Shown here: positions 42,995 to 51,708 of the stretch, piece after piece
Layout of the letters: each line of letters opens with the position of its first letter
Position numbering within the stretch: the first letter of the stretch is position 1
Source: Rhodoblastus sp963704565
GTDB lineage: Bacteria; Pseudomonadota; Alphaproteobacteria; Rhizobiales; Beijerinckiaceae
Reading direction: 5' to 3'
DNA length: 64,000 bases
Assembly: GCA_963704565.1 (NCBI GenBank)
Contig: OY969917.1
Coordinates: forward strand, 3,472,001 to 3,536,000
Notes under the pieces: model-generated
What the model was told of the DNA's origin: nothing
Database searches by the model: none
The model's input: only the letters and a program-made list of their open reading frames with translations
Program-made: the position numbers and the translations under genes

Positions 42995-44608
42995 TCAAAC
43001 CTCCTGATGCTTGATGGCGGGAACCGGGGCAAAACCGCCGCCGCCGAACGCCGGACCACGGTCGTGCTCGCCTTCATCGGCGTGAGGCTCGTCCGGTCCC
43101 TGCTTGATGAACTTGAACATCAGCGACATCTCGATGAGCGCGAAGATCGTGTAGAGCACGACGAACCCGATCAGCGAGAAGACCATGTAGGGGACGGTGT
43201 GTGACGACGCGGACATCCAGGTCGGCAGCAGGCCGAAAACCGTCCAGGGTTGGCGACCCACCTCGGCGACCACCCAGCCCATCTCACAAGCGATGAAGGG
43301 CACGGGAATCATCCATGGCGCCAGGCGCAGGAACCAGCGCCGATTCTGCACGGTGTTATTCAGCGAGAAGATAATCGACAGGACGAAGAAGGCGAGCATC
43401 AACAGACCGAAACCGACCATGACGCGGAACGACCAGTAGATCGTGAAGACCTGCGGGATGGTTTTCCACGCGGCCTGCCGGATGGTGTCGGGCGTCGCCT
43501 TGCTCACGTCCTGATCGGGAGAAAAGCGCTTGGCCAGGAAGCCATAGCCGAGATCGGCCTTGTGCGCGGCGAACAGAGCCAGCGCATCGGCGTTATGCGG
43601 ATCCGCGCTCAGCGTCTTGAGCGCTTCGACGGCCGGAATGCCGTTTTGGATGTGTTTCTCCGCGTCAGCCACGATTTCGGCGATGCCAGGCACCGTTTCG
43701 GTCAGGGTGTGCGTCAGCACCGGCGTCAGGATGTAGGGTATCTGGATCGAGAACAGGTTCTTTTTCTCGCTCTGGGACGGCCAGGCGATCAGATTGAATG
43801 GCGCGGGAGCGGCTTCCGTCCGCCACATCGCTTCCATCGCGGCCAGCTTGCTGGGTTGGGAGTGAGCGCCGACGAAACCGAGAGCGTCGCCGAGGGTGAT
43901 GACGCCGGCGGTCGCCAGGACGCCGAACAGCGCGGCCATGCGGAACGAGCGCTTGGCCAACTCGACATGACGGCCTTTGTACATGTACCAGGCGCTGATC
44001 CCGCAGACGAAGATGGCGGCGGTGACATAGCCGGCGATGCTGGTATGGACGAACTTGGCCTGGGCGTCCGGGTTGAACAGCAGGTCGCCGAAGCTGGTCA
44101 GCTCCATGCGCATGGTGATCGGATTGAATTCGGCGCCGGTGGGCGATTGCATGAAGCCGTTGGCGATGAGAATCCACAGCGCCGAAAGGTTCGAGCCGAG
44201 CGCGACCAGATAGGTGACGACCAGGTGCTGGATCTTGCTGAGACGCTTCCAGCCGAACACCATCAGGCCAACGAAGGTGGACTCCAGGAAGAAGGCCATC
44301 AGCCCCTCGATAGCCAGCGGCGCGCCGAATATGTCGCCGACGAAGCCGGAATAGAACGACCAGTTGGTGCCGAATTCGAACTCCATGGTGAGACCGGTGG
44401 CTACGCCAAGGGTGAAATTGATCAGGAACAGCTTGGTCCAGAATTCGACCATCTCCTTGTAGATCGGCTTGCCTGTGGTGACGTAGACCGTCTCCATCGC
44501 CGCCAGCATGAAGCTCAGGCCGAGCGTCAGGGGCACGAACATGAAGTGATAGAGCGCCGTCGCGGCGAATTGCCAGCGCGACAATTCGACTACTGTGTCG
44601 TTGATCAC
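42995..44608 (-). CDS. cydA: Cytochrome bd ubiquinol oxidase subunit I (CydA), long Q-loop type
   Basis: 537 residues. The heme ligands lie in LSRWQFAATALYHFMFVPL (heme b595 His) and the GRQPWTVFGLLPT and EFGTNWSFYS blocks. The Q-loop between helices 6 and 7 (WPSQSEKKN ... DLGYGFLAKRF) is of the long E. coli type. It oxidises quinol and reduces O2 to water without proton pumping. It heads the operon; no FNR-like site is clear upstream. Confidence 0.96.
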   Translation of the reverse strand: MINDTVVELSRWQFAATALYHFMFVPLTLGLSFMLAAMETVYVTTGKPIYKEMVEFWTKLFLINFTLGVATGLTMEFEFGTNWSFYSGFVGDIFGAPLAIEGLMAFFLESTFVGLMVFGWKRLSKIQHLVVTYLVALGSNLSALWILIANGFMQSPTGAEFNPITMRMELTSFGDLLFNPDAQAKFVHTSIAGYVTAAIFVCGISAWYMYKGRHVELAKRSFRMAALFGVLATAGVITLGDALGFVGAHSQPSKLAAMEAMWRTEAAPAPFNLIAWPSQSEKKNLFSIQIPYILTPVLTHTLTETVPGIAEIVADAEKHIQNGIPAVEALKTLSADPHNADALALFAAHKADLGYGFLAKRFSPDQDVSKATPDTIRQAAWKTIPQVFTIYWSFRVMVGFGLLMLAFFVLSIIFSLNNTVQNRRWFLRLAPWMIPVPFIACEMGWVVAEVGRQPWTVFGLLPTWMSASSHTVPYMVFSLIGFVVLYTIFALIEMSLMFKFIKQGPDEPHADEGEHDRGPAFGGGGFAPVPAIKHQEV

Positions 44609-45481
44609 GTCTCTCTCCTCTCAAAAGTTGGTTTCATCGCTTTTTGGTGTCCTGTCATGCCAATCCCCCCAATGCCGATCATAAGCTATCAGCCTTGGGA
44701 AGCGTTCTTCAGGGCAAGGTCACCCCCCAACGTCCGAGGGCCCCTTCAGAAAGGGATCAAGTCAAATCCGTCGTCCAATGGAATATTGAAAGCTGAGGCA
44801 GAGTAGGGCTTTCGACGTTTTACAAAGGGCTCTTTTTTTCAAAAATTCAGCGGATGAACCAGCCATTATCTCGACTGAATGACCGCTCTCTCCCGCCGGC
44901 GTCGCAATGGCCGAAAGCGACGAGTGGCGATTCGCCGCAAACAGATCTGCCATTCATGAATAAAACTAGCCCCATCGGTCCCAACATGGCAAGGCGGCGA
45001 TGTCCAACCAGAAGGCCATGGGAAGAAGTCCTTGCGCGCGATCGGTTCGGCCCGTGTCTTTCCAAGGCCGCCGGCGGAATGCAAGCCGCGGCGCCGCAGG
45101 GCGGATTGGCCTCGACGATGCGCTGCGCGCGTTGGCGATGGCGCGTTATATGGTGGCGGATTAGTCCGTCGATAGACGGGCGTTTATCGACTTTGAAGTT
45201 GCCGCTGCTGCGGTCTGTGCTCGACCACACCAGACGGCAGCTTTCTGTCGACTTCGGAAGATCGTCAATCCAACCTGGCAATGTCCGGAACTCTGGCGCC
45301 GAGCCGTCCTTGCCGCCGACGTCCCTGGATTTCTCTTTTTTTCAGCTAAACCGGTCGTCGGCCGTCCCACTGGATGGCGCCTGCGCAAAAAAATGTCGGT
45401 ACTCTACATTATGTCAAGATTTCAATTAGATAGGTGTTCGCAGTTTTATCCTGAGCGGCACGCCATTTTTTGTCATCGCCG
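44609..45481. other. 873-base region without a recognisable gene
   Basis: It lies between the divergent-oriented ends of the cyd and cob groups: the cydA promoter must be at its left end. Short frames on both strands (for example 44854-45429 plus, 44847-45281 minus) show no recognisable domain. The GC content is lower and there are T-rich runs near 44828-44840 and 45335. It may be decayed mobile DNA. Confidence 0.5.
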
Positions 45482-46024
45482 TCAGCGTCGGTTGGTCCAG
45501 CGGAGCGCCCCGTTCTCGACCAGGCTGACCGCGCCGAAGTCGAAGGTCAGGGTCAGCCAGTTGGGGGCGCCGGTCAGCGCCGAGACCGCCGCGCGCAAGA
45601 CGCCGCCATGGGCCAGGAGGACAGCTTCTTGGCGGTCCTGCTTCTTCAGCTCTTCGCAAAATTCGGCGACGCGGGCGCGCAGGTTTCGCGCGCTTTCGCC
45701 GCCCGGCGGGGTGAAATCCAGCGGGTTCCGCGCCCAGGCGTCGAGCAGATCGCGGTCGATTCCATCCCAGGGCTGCAATTCCCAGTCGCCGAAATCCATT
45801 TCCCGCAAGCGGTCGTCGAAACGCGGCGCCGGGCGCAGGGCCTCGGCCAGCAGGCGGCAGCGGCGCAAGGGGCTGGAGAACAGCGGAACGTTTTCAGGCA
45901 GCAGGCGGCGCAGACGGGCCGCGTCCTCTTCGGCCGGGCGCTCCAGGCCGATGTCCGAGCGCCCGTAGCACAGGCCGGGCGCGACGGCGGGCTTCGGATG
46001 GCGGATCAGGAAAAGGCGCAACAT
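45482..46024 (-). CDS. cobC: Alpha-ribazole phosphatase / histidine phosphatase (CobC-type)
   Basis: 180 residues from MLRLFLIRHPKP at 46024, overlapping the cobS end by 19 bases. The phosphohistidine motif is LIRHPKP (RHP for RHG), followed by CYGRSDIGL, SSPLRRCRLLAEAL, the acid REMDFGDWE and the second His in LAHGGVLRA. It removes phosphate from alpha-ribazole-5'-phosphate or adenosylcobalamin phosphate in lower-ligand assembly. Longer frames on this strand lie inside cobS. Confidence 0.85.
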   Translation of the reverse strand: MLRLFLIRHPKPAVAPGLCYGRSDIGLERPAEEDAARLRRLLPENVPLFSSPLRRCRLLAEALRPAPRFDDRLREMDFGDWELQPWDGIDRDLLDAWARNPLDFTPPGGESARNLRARVAEFCEELKKQDRQEAVLLAHGGVLRAAVSALTGAPNWLTLTFDFGAVSLVENGALRWTNRR

Positions 46025-46761
46025 GTCGCGCCGAGATAGAAAGCGATTTCGGAAATCTGCTGCGTCGCGCCGAGGCAGTCGCCGGTATAGCCGCCAATCC
46101 GCCGGTGAAAAAATCGTCCGGCCAAGGCGCCCGAGCCCAGACAGAACGCCAGGGCCGTGAGAGCCGGCCCCAAAGGCAGCGCCAGGCTTGGCGCGCAGCC
46201 GAACAAGGCGGCCAAAGCCAGCCGGCCCCTGGTCATTCGGCCCGCCACGGGCCTGGCCTTGCCGGCCTCGTCGCGCGCATAATCCAGGGCCTGAATCAGC
46301 GCCACGGGCGCCAGGCGCGACGCCGCGTGGCCGGCGATCATCAGCGCCGCCAGACGGCCGGGCGCGGCGACGGATTCGAGAAGTGCGAATTTGGTCAGCA
46401 GGACCAGAACCAGCGCGACAACTCCGAACGATCCGACGCGCGAATCCTTCATGATCCGCAAGATGTCCTCGCGCGTCCAGCCGCCGCCAAAGCCATCGGC
46501 GGCGTCCGACAGCCCGTCTTCGTGAAAGGCGCCGGTAACGAGGACCGTCGCGCCCATGCTCAAGGCGATGGCGACCGGATGCGGCCAGAATCTGGCGGCG
46601 AATAAAGCCACCGCCGCGCCGATGGCGCCGACCAGGGCGCCGACCAGCGGGAAATAAGGCGCCGAAAGGTCGAGCCTTTCGCCGCCGGTCCATCGCGGCC
46701 CCGGCAGCCGCGTCAGGAAGCGCAGGGCGGCGAAGAAAGAGTCGATCTCGCGCGCGATCAT
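46006..46761 (-). CDS. cobS: Adenosylcobinamide-GDP ribazoletransferase (CobS/CobV)
   Basis: 251 residues, an integral membrane enzyme with ~6 hydrophobic stretches. FLTRLPGPRW, GAFHEDGLSDAADGFGGGWTREDILRIMKDS-type block (the DGLxDxxDG metal motif) and GGYTGDCLGATQQISE are diagnostic. It joins adenosylcobinamide-GDP to alpha-ribazole, the last ring step of B12 assembly. It overlaps cobT by 4 bases. Confidence 0.93.
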   Translation of the reverse strand: MIAREIDSFFAALRFLTRLPGPRWTGGERLDLSAPYFPLVGALVGAIGAAVALFAARFWPHPVAIALSMGATVLVTGAFHEDGLSDAADGFGGGWTREDILRIMKDSRVGSFGVVALVLVLLTKFALLESVAAPGRLAALMIAGHAASRLAPVALIQALDYARDEAGKARPVAGRMTRGRLALAALFGCAPSLALPLGPALTALAFCLGSGALAGRFFHRRIGGYTGDCLGATQQISEIAFYLGATCCAFS

Positions 46762-47819
46762 AGCTTTTCCGAAACGCCGGCGGAATCGAAGCTCGCCATT
46801 TCGTTCAAGAAGGCGCAGGCGGCGCGCGCCAGCGGAAAAGCCAGCGCGGCGCCGGTGCCTTCGCCCAGGCGCAGCCCAAGATCGAGCAAGGGCGCGGCCT
46901 GCATCGCCGCCAGTTGCGCCCGCGTCCCCGGCTCGGCCGAGGCGTGGCAGAAAATCGCATAGTCGAGGAAGGCGGGCGCCATCCGCGCGGCGGTCAAAGC
47001 CGCTGCGCCGCAGATGAAGCCATCGACCAGAACCAGCATCTTTTCGCGTGCGGCGGCGAGCATGGCGCCGGTCATCATCGCGATTTCGAACCCGCCGAAA
47101 CGCGCCATGACCGCCAGCGGATCGGCGCGGTCACCGTTCCAGATTTGCAGCGCCTGAAGCAGCAGGGCGCCTTTGCGCGCCAGGCCTTCGTCGTCATGAC
47201 CGGTCCCGCGCCCGACGCATTCGGCCAGCGGCGCGCCGGTCAGGCAATGGGTGATCAGCGAGGCGGCGGCCGAATTGCCGATCCCCATCTCGCCGAAGCC
47301 GACGATTTCGCAGCCCTCGTCGGCCAGTTGGCGCACGATTTCGGCGCCGCGCTTCATCGCCTCGTCGCGCTGGGCCGCCGTCATCGCCGGCCCTTCGAGA
47401 TAATTGCCGGTTCCGGCTGCGATTTTCGCGTCGGTCAGGCCGGCGCGGGCGCCGAAGCCATCGTCATCGAAGTCATGGGCGACGCCGGAATCGACAATGG
47501 TCAGGGCGAGGCCGTTGGCGCGCGCGAAGACATTGATCGCCGCGCCGCCGGCCAGGAAATTTTCCACCATCTGCCAGGTGACGTCCTGCGGAAAAGCCGA
47601 AACACCCGCCTTGGCCGCGCCGTGATCGCCGGCGAAAACCACCATATGCGGGCGGTTCAGGCTCGGGCTCAAGCTTTGCCGCGCGCGGCCGATTTGCAGC
47701 GCGATGTCCTCCAACTGACCAAGCGCGCCGAGCGGCTTGGTCTTGCGATCGATTTTTTCCCGTAAGGCGCCGTCCATCGCGCGCGACGCGGGCGCGACCG
47801 TCCATTTTTCCGAATGCAT
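46758..47819 (-). CDS. cobT: Nicotinate-nucleotide--dimethylbenzimidazole phosphoribosyltransferase (CobT/CobU)
   Basis: 353 residues. RKTKPLGALGQLEDIA, VVFAGDHGAAKAGVSAFP, GEMGIGNSAAAS and the C-terminal GLRLGEGTGAALA with the catalytic Glu are present. It activates dimethylbenzimidazole to alpha-ribazole phosphate, working with the BluB product. It is the first gene of cobT-cobS-cobC and lies 53 bases after a cobalamin riboswitch. (Called CobU in the Pseudomonas denitrificans naming.). Confidence 0.95.
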   Translation of the reverse strand: MHSEKWTVAPASRAMDGALREKIDRKTKPLGALGQLEDIALQIGRARQSLSPSLNRPHMVVFAGDHGAAKAGVSAFPQDVTWQMVENFLAGGAAINVFARANGLALTIVDSGVAHDFDDDGFGARAGLTDAKIAAGTGNYLEGPAMTAAQRDEAMKRGAEIVRQLADEGCEIVGFGEMGIGNSAAASLITHCLTGAPLAECVGRGTGHDDEGLARKGALLLQALQIWNGDRADPLAVMARFGGFEIAMMTGAMLAAAREKMLVLVDGFICGAAALTAARMAPAFLDYAIFCHASAEPGTRAQLAAMQAAPLLDLGLRLGEGTGAALAFPLARAACAFLNEMASFDSAGVSEKL

Positions 47820-47864
47820 CCGACTCGACCTTTGCCGGCGCGCCCGGTCCAGGGGCGCGCGAGA

Positions 47865-48020
47865 AAGACTTCGGCAGGTCTTCTGACTCCCGGATCGACC
47901 GTCCGCCGCGCCTTCCCGCCCAGGAGCAGTGGCCGCCGTAACAGCTACGGCCTGCGGCTTTCGTCCCCGGTCACAGCGGCGGGCCCGTCGCCGATTTCCA
48001 CGGCGTTCCCTTGACCGAAT
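47865..48020 (-). promoter_or_regulatory. Cobalamin riboswitch upstream of cobT
   Basis: On the minus strand the order GGGAA (48010) - GTGGAAATC - GCCGCTGTGACC - GCCACTGC - GAGTCAGAAGACCTGCC (to 47873) fits the cobalamin (AdoCbl) element with its B12-box and 3' AGACCTGCC end. The core GCTGTGA differs slightly from the usual CCGCAACTGTAA. High cobalamin should shut off cobT-cobS-cobC. Confidence 0.85.
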
Positions 48021-48099
48021 CGCCCTATCTTAGCCGCGCTTTCCGCGCCATGGGACCGAAAATTTTTCCGGTTTTGGCGCGCAGGCTTTATAGGGAGCC

Positions 48100-48597
48100 A
48101 TGCTCGAACTTGTTCTCGGCGGCGCCCGCTCCGGCAAAAGCGCCTTTGCGGAAAGCCAGGCGCGCCTTTCCGGTCTGCCCGTCGCCTATCTCGCCACCGG
48201 CGAAGGCCGCGACGAAGAAATGCGCGCGCGCATCGCGCTCCATCGGCAAAGGCGCCCGGACCATTGGCGCACAATTGAGGAGCCCTTGCGTCTTGCCGAG
48301 GTTTTGGCGCGCGAATCGGCGCCGGACCAATGCGTCCTGGTCGATTGCCTGACGCTTTTCCTGTCCAACGTTCTGCTGGGCGGCGCCGAGAGCGAAATCG
48401 ACCTTCTGCTCGCCGTCCTGCCCGACCTGCCCGGCCATATTGTGCTGGTCAGCAACGAGGTCGGCTGGGGGATCACGCCGGACAACGCTCTGGCGCGGCG
48501 CTTCGCCGACCAGCAGGGCCGGCTCAATCGGCGCGTCGCCGAAATCGCCGATCGTGTCACTTTGGTCGCGGCGGGCCTGCCGCTGCGACTGAAATAA
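48100..48597 (+). CDS. cobU: Adenosylcobinamide kinase/guanylyltransferase (CobU/CobP)
   Basis: 165 residues. Walker A GGARSGKSAFAES, the AYLATGEGRDEEM block, HRQRRPDHWRTIEEP with the guanylylated His, VDCLTLFLSN and the VSNEVGWGITPDNALARRF end are all conserved. It phosphorylates and guanylates adenosylcobinamide. It starts divergently from the cobT riboswitch and leads into cobD. Confidence 0.95.
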   Translation: MLELVLGGARSGKSAFAESQARLSGLPVAYLATGEGRDEEMRARIALHRQRRPDHWRTIEEPLRLAEVLARESAPDQCVLVDCLTLFLSNVLLGGAESEIDLLLAVLPDLPGHIVLVSNEVGWGITPDNALARRFADQQGRLNRRVAEIADRVTLVAAGLPLRLK

Positions 48598-48638
48598 GCC
48601 GCGGAGGAACATTTGTCGCGCCAAGAGGGAAGAGCCGC

Positions 48639-49598
48639 ATGACGCCGGGAAGTTTCACGCCGGCCCTGCTGCTGGGCTTCGCCCTGGAGGCGGCGGTCGG
48701 ATGGCCGGCCGCGCTTTATCGCCGCGTCGGCCATCCGGCGGCCTGGATCGGGGCCGCGATTTCGGCCTTGGACCACAGGCTCAATCGGGAAGGCGCGCCA
48801 CCCGCCTGGCGCAAGGCGGCGGGCGTGCTGTGCCTGTTTCTCGTGGTCGGAGCCGCAACGGGCTGCGCGCTTGCCGCCGAGGCGGCCTTGCCTTCCGATT
48901 GGCGGGGGGTTGCGCTGGGCGCGCTTCTGGCCTGGCCCTTTGTCGCCGCGCGCTCGCTCCATGTCCATGTCGGCGCGGTCGAAACGCCCCTGGCGGCGGG
49001 TGATCTCGAAGCCGCGCGCCGCGCTTGCGCGATGATCGTCGGACGCGACCTGCAAAATCTCGACGCGGTGGGAATCGGCCGCGCCGCGCTCGAAAGCTTG
49101 GCCGAAAACGCCTCCGACGGCGTCATCGCGCCGCTGTTCTGGGGCGCCGTCGCCGGCCTGCCGGGCCTTGTCGGCTACAAGGCGCTCAATACGCTCGATT
49201 CGATGATCGGACATCGCACGCCGCGCCATGAAACTTTCGGCTGGGCCTCGGCGCGCGCCGACGATCTCGCCAATCTGGTTCCGGCGCGGCTGACGGGGCT
49301 GCTGTTGGCGTTGGTCGCGCCAGCAAAGGCCGACGCATTTTCCGCCATGATGCGCGACGCGCGCGCGCATCGCTCGCCCAACGCCGGCTGGCCGGAATCC
49401 GCCCTGGCCGGGGCGCTCGGCCTGCGCCTTTCCGGCCCGCGCGCCTATGCGGGGCGCATCGTCGCAGAGCCCTGGCTCAATCCGGGCGGCCGCGACCCCG
49501 CCGCCGCCGACCTGTCGGCCGGACTGGCGCTTTACCGCCGGGCCATGTTCTTGGCGGCGGCGCTGCTCGCTTTGCTGGCGGCGAGGAGCTTGGCATGA
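48639..49598 (+). CDS. cobD: Adenosylcobinamide-phosphate synthase (CobD/CbiB)
   Basis: 319 residues, ~5 hydrophobic segments. RRVGHPAAWIG, ENASDGVIAPLFWGAVAGLPG, YKALNTLDSMIGH and APNAGWPESALAGAL-type blocks identify CbiB/CobD. It attaches aminopropanol (phosphate) to cobyric acid. The ATG follows AAGAGGGAAGAG. It overlaps the next gene by 4 bases. Confidence 0.94.
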   Translation: MTPGSFTPALLLGFALEAAVGWPAALYRRVGHPAAWIGAAISALDHRLNREGAPPAWRKAAGVLCLFLVVGAATGCALAAEAALPSDWRGVALGALLAWPFVAARSLHVHVGAVETPLAAGDLEAARRACAMIVGRDLQNLDAVGIGRAALESLAENASDGVIAPLFWGAVAGLPGLVGYKALNTLDSMIGHRTPRHETFGWASARADDLANLVPARLTGLLLALVAPAKADAFSAMMRDARAHRSPNAGWPESALAGALGLRLSGPRAYAGRIVAEPWLNPGGRDPAAADLSAGLALYRRAMFLAAALLALLAARSLA

Positions 49599-50560
49599 GC
49601 GCGCGCGATCATGGCGGCGATCTCGACCGCGCCCGCGCGGCTTACGGCGACGGCGACTGGATCGACCTGTCCACCGGGATCAACCGCATTGCCTATCCTG
49701 TTGGGGAGATTCCGCCCGGCGCCTTCGCGCATTTGCCGACGCGCGCCGAAATCGAAGATCTTCTCGCCGCCGCGCGGGCCGCCTTCGCCACGCCGGCGCC
49801 GATCGCCGCTTTCGCCGGCGCGCAGACCGCGATCCAGCTCCTCGCCTCCCTCGGCCCGCCGGGCCTCGCCCGCATTCTGGGGCCGACTTACAATGAATAT
49901 GCCGCGCAATTCGCGTGCGCCGGCTGGCGGGTCGAAATAACCGGGAAATTCGAGGCGCTGGCGGGGGCCGATCTCGCGGTGATCGTCAATCCCAACAATC
50001 CGGATGGCCTGCGTTTCGCGCCGGAAGCTTTGCTGGCGCTGCGCGAAAAGGTCGGGCGCCTGCTGGTCGATGAAAGTTTTGCCGATGCGTTGCCGGAACT
50101 TTCCCTGTGTCCGCACGCGGACAGGGAAAATCTGGTCGTGCTGCGCTCCTTCGGCAAATTTTATGGCCTCGCCGGGCTTCGGCTCGGCTTTGCCCTGGGT
50201 TGCGCGAAGATCGTCGCGGCCTTGCGCGACGCGGCCGGCCCGTGGCCGGTCTCCGGCCCCGCCATCGCCGTCGGGACGGCGGCTCTGCACGACGAGGCTT
50301 GGCGCGCGACCACCTGCCGGCGCCTCGCAGAAGACGCGGGTCGTCTCGACGCGCTGGCCGCGCGCGCGGGATGGCCTCTGGTCGGCGGAACCGGCCTGTT
50401 TCGTCTCTACGAGACCGGCGATTCTTTGGCCGCGCAAAAAAAACTGGCGCGCATGAAAATCTGGACGCGCGCCTTTCCCTGGTCGGGGGGCTGGCTGCGG
50501 CTCGGGCTGCCGGGCGCGCAAGAGGAATGGCGGCGGCTGGAGGCCGCCCTTTCATCCTGA
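49595..50560 (+). CDS. cobC: L-threonine-O-3-phosphate decarboxylase-like aminotransferase (CobC of P. denitrificans type)
   Basis: 321 residues, fold-type I PLP enzyme. DLSTGINRIAYP, VNPNNPDGLRF, LLVDESFAD and SFGKFYGLAGLRLGFALG with the PLP-binding Lys are visible. In the aerobic pathway it supplies the aminopropanol arm together with CobD. It shares the name cobC with the unrelated phosphatase at 45482. An internal hairpin (TTTCCCTGTGTCCGC...GCGGACAGGGAAA, 50100-50130) lies in the coding region. Confidence 0.9.
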   Translation: MSARDHGGDLDRARAAYGDGDWIDLSTGINRIAYPVGEIPPGAFAHLPTRAEIEDLLAAARAAFATPAPIAAFAGAQTAIQLLASLGPPGLARILGPTYNEYAAQFACAGWRVEITGKFEALAGADLAVIVNPNNPDGLRFAPEALLALREKVGRLLVDESFADALPELSLCPHADRENLVVLRSFGKFYGLAGLRLGFALGCAKIVAALRDAAGPWPVSGPAIAVGTAALHDEAWRATTCRRLAEDAGRLDALAARAGWPLVGGTGLFRLYETGDSLAAQKKLARMKIWTRAFPWSGGWLRLGLPGAQEEWRRLEAALSS

Positions 50561-50590
50561 GCGCACAGGATTCGCGCCATCGGGCGCGCG

Positions 50591-51358
50591 TCAGCCTTCC
50601 CCGGTTTTGCGCAGGAGATAGATGTCCATGATCCAGCCGTGCTTGTCGCGCGCCTCGCTTCTCAGCCTTTCGATTTTCTCGCTGACTTCCGACAGCTTTC
50701 CCGCCACCAGAATCTCGTCCGGCGTGCCGAGATAGGCGCCCCAGTAGATGTCGATGTTTTCGGCGTGGACGCGTTTGAACGCCTGTTCTCCGTCCAGCAT
50801 GACGACGACGCTGTCGACATCGCCGGAGAAATCCTCGGCGAGCTTGCGTCCGGTGGTGATCAGCACGGGCCGCCCGATGGTGTTGAGCGCGATGCGATGC
50901 CGCGCGGCAAGAGCCTGGACGGCGCTGATCCCGGGAATGAGTTCATAGTCGAACGCGCAGCCCTTGCGCTTGAGATGTTCGAGAACGCGCAGGGTGCTGT
51001 CATAGAGCGCCGGGTCGCCCCAGACCAGAAAGCCGCCGCACTGAGTGTCGACCAGTTCTTCCAGGATGAAGCGCTCGAACAGGCGGGAGATTTCCTCGTG
51101 CCATCGGTTGACCGTGGCGCGATAATCCGCGCCGGCCGCGCCGCGCGCCGGGATCGGCATTTCGACCATCCGAAAAGTCTTTTCGCGGATGAAACGGTCG
51201 CAAATTTCCTTGCGCAGGTGGCGCAACGCCGCCTTTTCCGCCCCCTTGTCGGGGATGAAGAACACATCGACCCGGTTCAGGGCGTTTATCGCCTGCACGG
51301 TCAGAAAATCCGGGTCGCCGGCGCCGATTCCGATCACCACGATCTTGCGCATGTCCAC
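50591..51358 (-). CDS. cobF: Precorrin-6A synthase (deacetylating) CobF
   Basis: 255 residues, a SAM-dependent tetrapyrrole methylase. IGIGAGDPDFLTVQAINAL at the N-terminus, the GFLVWGDPALYDST motif and PGISAVQALAARHRIALN are typical. CobF methylates C1 and expels C2 as acetate, a step unique to the aerobic pathway, so this organism makes B12 with oxygen. It stands alone, convergent with the CobC-like gene and divergent from the permease riboswitch. Confidence 0.94.
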   Translation of the reverse strand: MDMRKIVVIGIGAGDPDFLTVQAINALNRVDVFFIPDKGAEKAALRHLRKEICDRFIREKTFRMVEMPIPARGAAGADYRATVNRWHEEISRLFERFILEELVDTQCGGFLVWGDPALYDSTLRVLEHLKRKGCAFDYELIPGISAVQALAARHRIALNTIGRPVLITTGRKLAEDFSGDVDSVVVMLDGEQAFKRVHAENIDIYWGAYLGTPDEILVAGKLSEVSEKIERLRSEARDKHGWIMDIYLLRKTGEG

Positions 51359-51427
51359 TCCCTCCGCCTCCGCGCGGCATCGCTCGAAACGCCTTTACAG
51401 GCTGTGGCGGAGTCGATACCTTTTTTC

Positions 51428-51608
51428 CGTGGTTCCCGCCTAGGATTTTCCGAACGGGATGAAAAGGGAACATGGTGCGCCGCGCCCGCGCGGCCAAGCC
51501 AGGGCTGCCCCCGCAACTGTAAGCGGCAAGATGAAGCCAGCACTGATCACTGGGAAACTGGGAAGATCGGCTTTCATCCTTGACCCGCGAGCCAGGAGAC
51601 CTGCCACA
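51428..51608 (+). promoter_or_regulatory. Cobalamin riboswitch upstream of the NiCoT permease
   Basis: A near-canonical element: GGGATGAAAAGGGAACATGG, then GCCAGGGCTGCCCCCGCAA with CTGTAAGCGG, and the end GAGCCAGGAGACCTGCC at 51589-51606. All core boxes are present. It controls the permease 100 bases downstream, which marks that protein as a cobalt importer serving B12 synthesis. Confidence 0.95.
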
Positions 51609-51630
51609 TTTCGCGCAGCCGATCTCGGGA

Positions 51631-51688
51631 CAGCCGCGCCGGCGATTCGTCGAGTTTCCGGCACGACCTGCGACCGCGCTGTTTTTTT
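51631..51688 (+). terminator. possible riboswitch-linked terminator
   Basis: CAGCCGCG (51631) can pair with CGCGCTG (51675-51681), with a nested CCGG/CCGG inside, and a run of seven T follows at 51682-51688. It lies between riboswitch and permease ATG, so ligand binding could cause termination. The stem has a bulge and a large loop. Confidence 0.4.
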
Positions 51689-51708
51689 CAAGCGCATGCG
51701 AGGGCGCC

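Noticed and set aside
50100..50130. Hairpin as a terminator
   Set aside because: It lies inside the CobC-like coding region with a bulge and no T-run; the gene continues for 430 bases.
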